Source: Bradyrhizobium uaiense
GTDB lineage: Bacteria; Pseudomonadota; Alphaproteobacteria; Rhizobiales; Xanthobacteraceae
Direction: 5' to 3'
Length of the DNA stretch: 64,000 nucleotides
Assembly (NCBI RefSeq): GCF_010811875.1
Contig: NZ_VKHP01000011.1
Coordinates: 1 to 64,000, forward strand
Part shown: positions 35,922-44,143 of the stretch, in pieces
Position numbering within the stretch: the first letter of the stretch is position 1
Layout: each line of letters opens with the position of its first letter
Notes under the pieces: generated by a model
Database searches by the model: none
Told to the model about the DNA's origin: nothing
Seen by the model: only the letters and a program-made list of their open reading frames with translations
Position numbers and translations under genes: made by a program

Positions 35922-35968
35922 CTGTTTCATGACCTGAAGGTCATAGGTTCTAATCCCATCCCCCAATA
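35922..35968 (+). other. Degenerate tRNA-fMet-like 3' fragment
   Basis: GTTTCATGACCTGAAGGTC followed by ATAGG-TTCTAAT-CCCAT and a C-run resembles the 3' half of initiator tRNA (anticodon loop with CAT, variable loop GAAGGTC, T-arm). The T-stem has a mismatch, the CCA is lost (AATAAG), and there is no 5' half. It may be an old attachment-site remnant. Confidence 0.4.
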
Positions 35969-36072
35969 AGGGGCTGTAAGAAAAGCAAAAAATCAAAGGC
36001 CCGCTCTTCGGGGCGGCTTTTTGTTTGTTTGGAATCGCCACCGAGTCGCCACGGCGATACCGATGCCGTACT

Positions 36073-36100
36073 GCGGGTTCGAATCCTGCTCGCTCCTCCA
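36073..36100 (+). other. Isolated tRNA T-arm and acceptor-end fragment
   Basis: GCGGG-TTCGAAT-CCTGC, then TCGCTCC, T and CCA: a complete T-arm with acceptor strand and CCA but no remainder of a tRNA. The discriminator T is of the glycine type, although the identity cannot be assigned. It is probably another attachment-site scar. Confidence 0.5.
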
Positions 36101-37121
36101 CTTTGCCCCGACATTTCGTACTTCGAAACGGAGACAGGTCCGAAAACTCGGCCGTTTTCGTCAATCTTTATGCCCTGGAGAATGCCGGCCGTACTAAAAA
36201 CAATCGACGAATGGGGCTGGAGAACGCGTTTTTCTCCGAATCCTAGAACATCGGGAATTGGTACAGTACGGCATTCTCGCGAAAAACAAGGCCCTCTTGG
36301 GGGCCGGTTTTGAATCTCTCTCCCTCAATCAACAGTCTAGGAAAACCCTGGGTTAGGTGCCTGCAGTTCTGCGATGAGCGGGAGCCCTGCAAGCCGGAGC
36401 CTGGCCCTGTCGCCCAGTACGGCTGAAGACCACTTTCTGCTTTCAAGCGTCGGATCGCTTTAAATCCCTACGCAGAACGCGACTGGTCCGATCACGATGG
36501 GAGCCCCTGTGAAGCCGCTCTGGGGGGCGCTTGCCTGAGGCTAGCGGTCCGACGTTTTAGTCGAACCGCCGGGGTAAACGAAGAATGGCGTCACTTAAGG
36601 CGCCGAAGGTTCGGACTGGTTCGCTGTTGCTGGAAATAGAGCGCCATGTAGTCGCCGTCTGAATGCGAAGGATCGAACCTGAGTCATCCTCCGATGACAC
36701 CATTGTTATTGACGCCAAATTCGCTCGCTGACGAATATTGAGTGCGGCCTAACGAGTCACCACGATGTGCAAGATGGCATGCTGGCGCTGAAGGTGACGT
36801 CCGCTTGCGATGTTGCAGCAAGATTCAGAGATTACCGGAGGGTTGGGGGAAACCGCGAGTCGCCGCCCACGAGGTGATGTCATGCTAGAGACCCTAGTTA
36901 GGATATCGGCCGGGATGCTCGGTAAGTCAGGCTCAAGCGCTACTCCGGGAGAAGTGCCGCTTGGGGCAATCCAGGCGAGCGATGCGGGCAGACCCTTGCA
37001 ATGCGGCTCACAAAGAAGCCAGTCTCTCAAAGACTTGGCTCCGGCCGGCAGCGCTACGTCGTAGATGCCCAGCTCGCAACCTCGCCAGATAGTAGGGTAA
37101 GGGGCTCAGAACCCTAAATGG

Positions 37122-37595
37122 TCACTCGTTGGAGCCAACGCCCGACGAACCAAAGCCGCGATCTCCGCGCCCTTGATCGGGCGAGAACTCATTGATCATC
37201 TCGTATTCCGGTCGGAGGAACGGGAGGAAGATCATCTGTGCAATTCGATCTCCTGGCCGAACAAAGATCGAAGGTCTATCCGGAGGATTACGATTCCAAG
37301 CAGAGATCATGCAGGCGCCCTTATAATCCGGATCGATCACACCTATCGAATTCCCCAGAACAAGCCCTTCGCTATGTGCCAGACCAGAGCGCGGTACAAT
37401 GACAGCAAAGACACGCTCGTCGGGGATGTTCAATGCAATGCCTGACGAAATCAGCTGGGGTGAAGCTCCAGGCTTTAGTTCGAGAACATCGGGAATGCAT
37501 GCGAACAAATCCACCCCAGCTGCCGCGCTTGAGCCGTATCGCGGAAATCCCCAGTTTTCCAGTCTTGGATCGATAACCTTTACCTGCAACTTCAT
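37122..37595 (-). CDS. dut: dUTP diphosphatase (dUTPase)
   Basis: A 157-residue trimeric-type dUTPase that hydrolyses dUTP to dUMP and diphosphate. All five motifs are seen: AAGVDLFA (25-32), PRSGLAHSEGL (68-78), GVIDPDYKGACM (85-96), DRIAQMIF (116-123) and the C-terminal GRGDRGFGSSG. It is divergent from, and only 63 bp away from, the PRTase-like gene. Its product dUMP is the substrate of ThyX, encoded at the far end of the operon, so it is probably part of the same functional unit. It lies in AT-richer island DNA, so it is likely an extra copy. Confidence 0.93.
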   Translation of the reverse strand: MKLQVKVIDPRLENWGFPRYGSSAAAGVDLFACIPDVLELKPGASPQLISSGIALNIPDERVFAVIVPRSGLAHSEGLVLGNSIGVIDPDYKGACMISAWNRNPPDRPSIFVRPGDRIAQMIFLPFLRPEYEMINEFSPDQGRGDRGFGSSGVGSNE

Positions 37596-37658
37596 GGAGC
37601 ATCCTTTCGAGAGTACGCGGAAAGTGTATTATCGATGGGCACCCGAAGAGATTCTGCA
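37596..37658. promoter_or_regulatory. Short divergent promoter region, dut / conflict operon
   Basis: The only non-coding DNA between dut and the PRTase-like gene. Promoters for both directions must overlap in about 63 bp, so the two transcripts are probably co-regulated. GAAGAG at 37644-37649 would serve the ATG at 37659; an in-frame ATG at 37635 has a weaker site. Confidence 0.4.
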
Positions 37659-38582
37659 ATGGCCATTTCTGCCCCCTCATTTGATCAGGGCTTGATACTA
37701 GAGAAGTGCAAGAACCATCTTGATTTTCAGCTTTGGCCGATCGAGATGGAAGCTCAGATCGAGCCTTGGCTGGCTAACTTCCTGCCAGATGAGAAGGAGC
37801 ATGCCTATCATCTTCTCAACTCCTTCTTGTTCTTTTCCGAGCGGATGACGAAGCAACTTTTTTTGTCAGCCGTAAACGATCTCAGCGTGCGCATCCGGAA
37901 ACCCGGGAGAACAATGAGCGGCGAGAGATCGGCCTGGCGGTCGTTGTTCGACAGTATACTCGTCACGCAGGTCACCGGTGAAGCGCCAAATCCCACCGAC
38001 AGTGGGAATCTTTTCTCGCGATACGCTAGGGACTTTCTTGGATTTGATGAGGCGCAGATCCTTTCGAACGACGAGGTTCTCCGAGTTTTGCTATCGAATA
38101 ACCCGCGTCCCGTTATTTTTGTCGATGATTTCGCAGGATCAGGCAATCAGTTTGCGCGAATGTGGAAAAGAAAGCATCAGATCGGCTCGCTCCATATGTC
38201 GTTTGCGATGTACGCGTCTAAGCAGCGTGGCGGTTTCTTTGGGTATTGTCCCGCCCTATGCACCCAGTATGGAGCGGAGAACATTGCCAAGGAATGCCCA
38301 GAAGTAATCGTTTCGCCCGGCAATCTTCTGACGCCCCAATATAGCGCGATCGCCCCAGACTCGATCATTTGGCCTGACCATCTCCGGCAAAACGCCAGCG
38401 AGTTTCTACGTAAAGCGAGCGCCCGTGCAGGTATCCCGGAGGCGGGGGGCTCTGAAGACGATTGGCGTGGCTTCCACAAGTTGGGTCTCTGCATCGCGTT
38501 TCACCATGGCATGCCAGACGCGTCTTTGCCTCTATTCAAATGGCAGCAGAACGGATGGGCGCCCCTTGTGAGGTACTCATGA
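37659..38582 (+). CDS. Phosphoribosyltransferase-like protein (PRTase-CE type)
   Basis: A 307-residue protein (315 if the ATG at 37635 is used). The segment PVIFVDDFAGSGNQFARMW (residues about 152-170) matches the PRPP-binding loop of type-I phosphoribosyltransferases (hydrophobic strand, two acidic residues, then a Gly-rich turn). The N-terminal half is helical and has no named domain. The combination with an ORC/CDC6-like ATPase fits the 'PRTase-CE' families that Burroughs and Aravind described in prokaryotic conflict systems; this assignment is from memory. It is first in a five-gene operon and its stop overlaps the ATPase start (ATGA). The substrate base is unknown. Confidence 0.7.
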   Translation: MAISAPSFDQGLILEKCKNHLDFQLWPIEMEAQIEPWLANFLPDEKEHAYHLLNSFLFFSERMTKQLFLSAVNDLSVRIRKPGRTMSGERSAWRSLFDSILVTQVTGEAPNPTDSGNLFSRYARDFLGFDEAQILSNDEVLRVLLSNNPRPVIFVDDFAGSGNQFARMWKRKHQIGSLHMSFAMYASKQRGGFFGYCPALCTQYGAENIAKECPEVIVSPGNLLTPQYSAIAPDSIIWPDHLRQNASEFLRKASARAGIPEAGGSEDDWRGFHKLGLCIAFHHGMPDASLPLFKWQQNGWAPLVRYS

Positions 38583-40453
38583 CTATTGACCGGCCTCAGC
38601 CCGTCGAACAACTAAGTCAGCTGTTTGGGAACTATCGCGCCGAATGGCTGCGTGAGCGCATCTTCGATCTTTTCACCACGCCGGCTTACTTCCCAGAACT
38701 CGAAACTCGCAGCCCATGTGTCCTGGTGGGAGGAAGAGGCACTGGAAAGACCACCGTATTGCGCTCGCTTTCTTACGAAGGTCGCGCGGCTTTATCCGAA
38801 AAGGAAGGCTCTCCTGCTTCTCAGTGGAACTATTACGGTCTTTACTATCGTGTCGATACAAACCGTGTAACTGCTTTCCAGGGCACCGAACTACCCGAAC
38901 AAACATGGACTAAACTTTTTGGTCACTACATCAATCTGTTGCTCTGCGGACAGGTGATCCGCTTTCTCAATTGGTACGCGCTACGGTTTCCAGAGCACCC
39001 CACACTTTCTACGATGGCTTGCCAACGTGTTGCTCTGAGCCTTCGATTGGGATCAGCAGCTACAATCGTTGATTTCACGGACGAGCTAGAAACTGCTCGG
39101 CTAAAATTCGAGGCCTTTCTAAATAACCTATCACCCGACAGCTTGCCGCCCGTTTCGATGCAGGCCGCCCCTGTGGACGAGCTTCTAAGCGCCGTCATCC
39201 AGCTACCTCAGTTCGCCAACAAGCATTTTTTCTTCCTGATCGACGAGTTCGAAAATTTTACGGACTCTCAGCAGATCGTGATGAACACTTTCATAAAGCA
39301 CTGCGGTGCTAATCACAGTTTCAAGATTGGTGTTCGAGAACTTGGGTGGCGAAAGCGATCAACCCTAAATCCAAACGAGCAGCTCAACAGTCCGGCAGAT
39401 TACATCCGCATCAATATCGCTGAGAAACTGGAAGGCGAAAGGTTCGAGGAGTTCGCAGCACAAATCTGTAACCAACGTCTCGCGCAGCTGGTACTGGACG
39501 GTAGCAATAATCCGCTCACGATCCAAGAACTCTTGCCTGGCCTTTCGGAAGAGGAGGAGGCAGAGCGCCTAGGCTTGCCGGAGCTCTTGTCAGAAAAACT
39601 CGTCTCAAAGGGGCTGGATCCTCAGTTTTTCTCAATTCAAGGCATCACGCAGCTAGAGGCGTACTTGGCGCTACTATGGGCGGAATGGAGTGACGTGGAG
39701 CTTGATGCCATTTTGGACGAACGAACGAAAAGTCCTAAGCAATGGCGCACCCGTCTATCGAACTATCGCCACGCCCTGTTGTTCACGATTAAGAAGGGCA
39801 AGGCGGGAATTCGCAAGTATTATGCCGGGTGGCCTACCTTTGTGCAGCTTTCAGGATCGAACATTCGCTATTTGCTTGAACTCGTGGATCGCACGCTTCT
39901 CTATCACTACGATAAGGCGGGTCAATTCGGCGCAGCCGTTAGTTGCGAGCATCAAACGATCGCGGCTCAAAATGTCGGAGCCAAAAACGTAAGTGAGTTG
40001 GAAGGCCTTTCAGTGCACGGGGCACAACTGACTAAGCTTGTGCTTGGTCTCGGGCGGATATTTCAGGTCTTGGCGTCACATCCACAAGGTCATGCTCCCG
40101 AGCAGAATCAGTTTCATGTGACCGAACAGGGCATTCCACCGCAGGAACTCAACGACCTTTTAAGCTCTGCCGTGATGCATCTGGCCCTAGTGAGAAGCAG
40201 CGGCACCAAGCTTGCCGACGACGCTGATATCAAGGCTTACGATTACTCGCTTCATCCGATCTTCGCTCCCTTCTTTGTTTTCAGCTATAGGAAAAAGCGA
40301 AAGTTGACACTCACTCCGGAACGAATTCTTGGCCTCGTCAAGGAGTCGAAGTCGACCATCAAGGAAATTCTTAAAGACTATGAAGCTGAGCAGGCGTCAC
40401 CCCTGCCGGAGCAACTCCGCTTGTTTGAGAAGTACTATGACCGAATTGCGTAA
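38579..40453 (+). CDS. ORC/CDC6-like AAA ATPase of the conflict operon
   Basis: A 624-residue P-loop ATPase. Walker A is GGRGTGKT (51-58) and Walker B FFFLIDEFENF (217-227, with the catalytic Asp-Glu), followed by a sensor-like region (KIGVRELGWRKRS). The C-terminal half is long and helical with a basic stretch FFVFSYRKKRKLTL near the end. The fold and its partner match the ORC-CDC6-type ATPases found next to PRTase-CE proteins. Start ATG 38579 overlaps the upstream stop. In such systems the ATPase is thought to sense or bind nucleic acid and license the effector; here that is inference. Confidence 0.75.
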   Translation: MTIDRPQPVEQLSQLFGNYRAEWLRERIFDLFTTPAYFPELETRSPCVLVGGRGTGKTTVLRSLSYEGRAALSEKEGSPASQWNYYGLYYRVDTNRVTAFQGTELPEQTWTKLFGHYINLLLCGQVIRFLNWYALRFPEHPTLSTMACQRVALSLRLGSAATIVDFTDELETARLKFEAFLNNLSPDSLPPVSMQAAPVDELLSAVIQLPQFANKHFFFLIDEFENFTDSQQIVMNTFIKHCGANHSFKIGVRELGWRKRSTLNPNEQLNSPADYIRINIAEKLEGERFEEFAAQICNQRLAQLVLDGSNNPLTIQELLPGLSEEEEAERLGLPELLSEKLVSKGLDPQFFSIQGITQLEAYLALLWAEWSDVELDAILDERTKSPKQWRTRLSNYRHALLFTIKKGKAGIRKYYAGWPTFVQLSGSNIRYLLELVDRTLLYHYDKAGQFGAAVSCEHQTIAAQNVGAKNVSELEGLSVHGAQLTKLVLGLGRIFQVLASHPQGHAPEQNQFHVTEQGIPPQELNDLLSSAVMHLALVRSSGTKLADDADIKAYDYSLHPIFAPFFVFSYRKKRKLTLTPERILGLVKESKSTIKEILKDYEAEQASPLPEQLRLFEKYYDRIA

Positions 40454-41372
40454 CAGGCCGCTCTTCACGTCCACATTTGAGAACCCTGGGTCTTTTCGAC
40501 CAGTTGATGATTCCGCATACGTGTTCGGATTGTTCGAGGAAAGGAGCGAGCATATCCAATCCTGGACGTCTAGTTGCCCATCGGTGCACTTTGTAAAGAT
40601 TACGAGTCAGGGGCGAACTTCGATCGAGACGGACGCGCAGGGGCTAGGATCGCTTTCACTTCGCAATCAGTCCGATCTTTCGCGACTGTTCGATCATGTA
40701 CGAAAGAAGCGAATATATCTCGATATCACCGGCTTAAGCCATCACGTCTGGGCTCCGCTGGTGAGGGTAGCGCTGGATAAGAATCTCGATCTGAACGTGG
40801 TTTACGTGGAGCCAGCAAACTATAGCTACAGCCCCAGTCCTCGAAAGGGTGAGATTTTCGATCTAAGCGAAAGCATCGATGGAATAGCGCCAATTCCTCT
40901 TTTCGCGACCCTTAACGACACGGACGAAGAGAGAGTTTGCTTTATTGCTCTCTTAGGATTTGAAGGTACGCGGTTCGCTTACCTTGTGGAGCAGATCGAT
41001 CCGCCGGGTGGGAAGATCGTTCCAGTAATTGGTGTGCCGGGATTCCAGTTGGAGTATCCGTTCCACGCTTATATGGGCAATCAGCCAGCTCTCGAACAAA
41101 CCCGGGCATGGAGAAATGTTCACTTCGCACGCGCGAACTGTCCGTTCAGTCTGTATTACGTGCTCGAAGACATCATGCGTCGATATTCAAGCGATCACAT
41201 TAAAATCGCTCCGATAGGCACGAAGCCGCATGCCTTGGGCGCTGTCCTGCTGGCCATCACAACGACGACCCGTTCGATCGAGCTTGTTTACGATCACCCG
41301 AAGCGAAAACCTAAGCGCACTACGGGCGCTCTTCGTCTTCTCGTGTATGCCGTTTCCGATTTTGTTCGATAG
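40437..41372 (+). CDS. Uncharacterised conflict-operon protein with TG and GTKP motifs
   Basis: A 311-residue soluble protein I cannot assign to a named family. Alternating strands and helices suggest one or two Rossmann-like units. Two conspicuous motifs are YLDITGLSHHVWAPLVR (about 94-110) and IAPIGTKPHALGAVLLAI (about 262-279), with LLGFEGTR and VIGVPGFQLEYPF between them. The TG and GTKP patterns recall the ligand loops of CARF-type ring-nucleotide sensors (for example TGGTK), but the resemblance is short. Start 40437 lies 17 nt inside the ATPase gene, so it is translationally coupled and surely part of the system. Confidence 0.6.
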   Translation: MTELRNRPLFTSTFENPGSFRPVDDSAYVFGLFEERSEHIQSWTSSCPSVHFVKITSQGRTSIETDAQGLGSLSLRNQSDLSRLFDHVRKKRIYLDITGLSHHVWAPLVRVALDKNLDLNVVYVEPANYSYSPSPRKGEIFDLSESIDGIAPIPLFATLNDTDEERVCFIALLGFEGTRFAYLVEQIDPPGGKIVPVIGVPGFQLEYPFHAYMGNQPALEQTRAWRNVHFARANCPFSLYYVLEDIMRRYSSDHIKIAPIGTKPHALGAVLLAITTTTRSIELVYDHPKRKPKRTTGALRLLVYAVSDFVR

Positions 41373-41388
41373 TTGCGTGGTCGGGTTC

Positions 41389-42528
41389 ATGGATAAGCAT
41401 TACACGCCAAAAGACCTCGCGAGTGCGATCGTGCGCGACCTCGCATGTCGTGCCCCGAAACGAGCAGCCGATTTCGCGGCAGGTGAAGGGAGTCTTCTAA
41501 ACGCGATCCGCGAGAGATGGCCTAACACGCCGCTGGTGGCCACCGATCTTAGCCAATCAGCAGTGAATAAACTTAGAAAGCGTTTTCGGAACGCCAAGGC
41601 AGAGCGTTGCGATTTCCTGGATTCAACATCTCGGTCTCAGGTCGTCTCACTCAGTTCGAATCGCAAAAAATTCTCACTAATTCTTCTAAACCCGCCGTTT
41701 TCAAATCGCGACGGCAAGACATGGCCTCAGCAAGTTGGCAGACAGGCTGTTGCCTGCAGTCGGGCTCTTGCCTTTGTGATTGCGAGCCTGCCCTACCTTT
41801 CACGCAAGGGACAAGTCGTGGCAATCTTGCCCTCTTCTTGCTTAACCAGCCAGCGCGATGCATCAGCGCGAGCTGCGATACTTGAATCGTATCATATTAG
41901 GATTCTGCGCAGTAAGAAGAATGTTCAGTTCGAAAAGTGCAGCGTTGAGGTCGTTGTCATTGCGATCTCTCGCCGCTCCGTGTCGGACGTGTCTCAGTCA
42001 GACATCAATAGGCTAGCTGCCCCAAGTGGTGATGTTACAACACAACTAGCAAAAAACTCGATCAACGCATCGATCTTTCGAGGCACGATTCCAATGTCGG
42101 GGTGCTCGACAATGCCAAAAGGCGGCATAGCGCTGGTACACACGACGGATCTAAACGAAGGATCGATCAGATTGTCCAGCCTGAGGGTCTCGGCTGAAGT
42201 ATCGTCCTCAACGACTGGGCCAGCTATCCTGATGCCTCGCGTTGGGCGGCCCAATTCAAAAAAGGTCTGTTTGTACCTGTCATCTGAACGGGTCGCGCTC
42301 TCGGACTGCATCCTTGCGGTGAAGTTCAATAGCATCGCTGCGGCAAAACTCGTTTACGCCCTTCTATCGAGTCATGAAAGGCGACTGCTCGACAGCTACG
42401 TTGGCTCTTGTGCAAAGTATCTGACGCTCGATGGGTTGCGCCTCATGCTTAATTCTCTGGGTGTCGCGACGGAAGTCTGCCGCGCCGATCAGGCCGCGAC
42501 CTCAAAACTTGTTGCTTTGGCTCAGTAG
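41389..42528 (+). CDS. N6-adenine-type DNA methyltransferase
   Basis: A 379-residue AdoMet-dependent methyltransferase. Motif I is [10 protein letters not shown] (28-37), the acidic end of strand 2 is ATDLS (51-55) and motif IV is NPPF (101-104), typical of adenine-N6 enzymes. The segment after about 230 resembles the small target-recognition region of TaqI-like enzymes ([11 protein letters not shown]...[12 protein letters not shown]). The start ATG 41389 ([11 protein letters not shown]) is 16 bp after the upstream stop; the ribosome site is weak. No restriction endonuclease gene is adjacent. It may mark self DNA, or act on another adenine-containing target, within the operon. Confidence 0.82.
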   Translation: MDKHYTPKDLASAIVRDLACRAPKRAADFAAGEGSLLNAIRERWPNTPLVATDLSQSAVNKLRKRFRNAKAERCDFLDSTSRSQVVSLSSNRKKFSLILLNPPFSNRDGKTWPQQVGRQAVACSRALAFVIASLPYLSRKGQVVAILPSSCLTSQRDASARAAILESYHIRILRSKKNVQFEKCSVEVVVIAISRRSVSDVSQSDINRLAAPSGDVTTQLAKNSINASIFRGTIPMSGCSTMPKGGIALVHTTDLNEGSIRLSSLRVSAEVSSSTTGPAILMPRVGRPNSKKVCLYLSSERVALSDCILAVKFNSIAAAKLVYALLSSHERRLLDSYVGSCAKYLTLDGLRLMLNSLGVATEVCRADQAATSKLVALAQ

Positions 42529-42539
42529 CGGAGTTCGCT

Positions 42540-43451
42540 GTGGTAAACAAAGGTGCCAAGCCGGGAAGCGCGACGCGTCGTCCGACTGTCGAAGCCTTAG
42601 AGGTGCTGCTCCAGGAGCCAATTAAGGTCTTGGATCACGGCTTCATCAGGGTGGTCGACTACATGGGCGACGACAAGGCAATCGTCGACGCTGCGCGAGT
42701 CTCATACGGTCGAGGCACAAAGACGGCGAGCGAGGATCGCGCGTTAATCCACTATCTCATGCGTCACCACCACACTACTCCTTTTGAGATGGCGGAAATA
42801 AAATTTCACATCAAGCTTCCGATCTTTGTTGCGCGACAGTGGATTCGGCATCGGACAGCGAGCGTCAACGAATATTCAGCGCGATATTCGATTCTCGACA
42901 AAGAATTTTATCTCCCAACCGAGGACCAGCTGGCTTCTCAGTCGGACGAAAATCGACAGGGTCGAGGCAAAACGCTTTCGTCAACCGAGTCAGCGCAAGT
43001 GTTGGGCATTCTGCGACAGGATGCCGAGCGAAATTATGAACACTACGAATGGATGCTGAATGCCGACTCGAAGGATGGGAATAGAGCAGGCATCGCTCGT
43101 GAGCTTGCAAGAATTAATCTTACGCTAAACACCTACACGCAGTGGTACTGGAAAATCGATCTACACAATCTTCTGCATTTTCTGCGACTGCGGGTCGATC
43201 GACATGCGCAGAGTGAAATCAGACAGTACGCTCGCCAAATGCTTACAGTCGTACAAGCGTGGGTTCCTCAGACTTACGAGGCCTTCGTTGAGCATCGACT
43301 CGAAGCAATCAACCTATCAAGAACTGCGACTAGCGTTGTCAGGCGCATGATTAAGGGAGAACAAGTTACTCAGTCGAACAGCGGGCTATCTAAACGCGAA
43401 TGGCTGGATCTTTTGGCCGGTCTTGCAATAGCGCCTGAAGATGATCGCTAA
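42540..43451 (+). CDS. thyX: Flavin-dependent thymidylate synthase ThyX
   Basis: A 303-residue ThyX that methylates dUMP to dTMP using methylene-tetrahydrofolate and FAD. The signature [11 protein letters not shown] (103-113, RHR-x7-S) is exact, with a preceding FVARQWI and a following EYSARYS. The C-terminal half contains [28 protein letters not shown]. It has a GTG start at 42540 with GGAG about 7 nt upstream, 11 bp after the methyltransferase stop. It is the last gene of the operon; with dut at the other end it makes a complete dUTP-to-dTMP branch. Confidence 0.93.
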   Translation: MVNKGAKPGSATRRPTVEALEVLLQEPIKVLDHGFIRVVDYMGDDKAIVDAARVSYGRGTKTASEDRALIHYLMRHHHTTPFEMAEIKFHIKLPIFVARQWIRHRTASVNEYSARYSILDKEFYLPTEDQLASQSDENRQGRGKTLSSTESAQVLGILRQDAERNYEHYEWMLNADSKDGNRAGIARELARINLTLNTYTQWYWKIDLHNLLHFLRLRVDRHAQSEIRQYARQMLTVVQAWVPQTYEAFVEHRLEAINLSRTATSVVRRMIKGEQVTQSNSGLSKREWLDLLAGLAIAPEDDR

Positions 43452-43912
43452 GGATCAAGCAGCCTGCACCAGTCACTTTTCTGTGTAACGCCGTTGATTC
43501 GGTGGAAAGAAAGTGCAAAGGCGATGTTGGTCTGGCCAGCCGATCCTTTCCTGGGCACCTGTGGATGCTGGTTCCATAACATTCGATGGACGAATCCGAG
43601 TACGCCGCTTATTGCGCCAGCGAAGACCTCAATCGGGCGGTGACGAGCGCGACCGCCACAGTTGTCTTGTCGCGCCGCCTGCGCTGACGTGAGGACGCGC
43701 GCCACGTCCAGATGGACGCAGCATTCTAGGATAGGGGTCTGACGTCCCAAGCGGCCCGAAAGTTTGGCAGCTTACGGCCCCCTTATGACATCTAACAACG
43801 TCTTACGAGCCATTCCCAACGGGTAGGCGTAAGTGTGATGCCGTGGAATACGGACGGCGGCCAATCGTCGCTAGACTACTAGATCTGGGGTGTAAGCGCC
43901 GGGTGCTGCACC
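43452..43912. other. Non-coding gap between the conflict operon and the signalling cluster
   Basis: 461 bp with no supported gene. A 100-codon minus-strand frame (43448-43750) lacks a ribosome site and known motifs. No tRNA fragment or direct repeat that would close element 2 was found here. Confidence 0.55.
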
Positions 43913-44143
43913 ATGGAAGCCATGGCGAAGATCAGCGACGTCGTATATGCTGCCAGCGTTGATAAAGCGGGCGGTAGCGACCACTCGCACAGTTCCGACG
44001 GTCACCTCGACCTAAAACTGGCAATGGCCTGCGAAGTCAGTGTTGCTGCCAAATCGGAGCAAATGATTGTGGACGGCGGGTTTGGCTGTTTCTGCAATCG
44101 ACTCGCGAGCCGGATTTCACTGGAAACCGGAGTGCGGCGGTGA
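43913..44143 (+). pseudogene. Ohr/OsmC-family remnant
   Basis: A 76-codon frame whose centre, KAGGSDHSHSSDGHLDLKLA then a short SEQMIVDGGFGCFCNRLA, parallels the N-terminal third of organic hydroperoxide resistance proteins (TGGR-G-x-SSDG-x-LDVKLS then NPEQLFAAGYSACF), including the position of the peroxidatic Cys. The insertion region is shortened and the rest of the domain is missing, so it cannot be a functional peroxidase. Its stop overlaps the start of the giant kinase gene by 4 nt, so the remnant may still be translated as a leader. Confidence 0.5.

Larger units (their letters stand above)
35852..37121. other. Gene-poor region between element 2 and dut
   Basis: About 1.27 kb with two tRNA-like fragments (above) and no supported gene. 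Short frames on both strands (for example 36810-37064 and 36749-37030) lack ribosome sites, motifs and codon bias. It reads like degraded mobile-element DNA. Confidence 0.6.

Noticed and set aside
36810..37064. 84-codon plus-strand frame upstream of dut
   Set aside because: No ribosome site, low-complexity composition, and no similarity I can recognise; the surrounding DNA looks degraded.
43448..43750. 100-codon minus-strand frame after thyX
   Set aside because: No start signal, no homologous motif, and it reads into the end of thyX.
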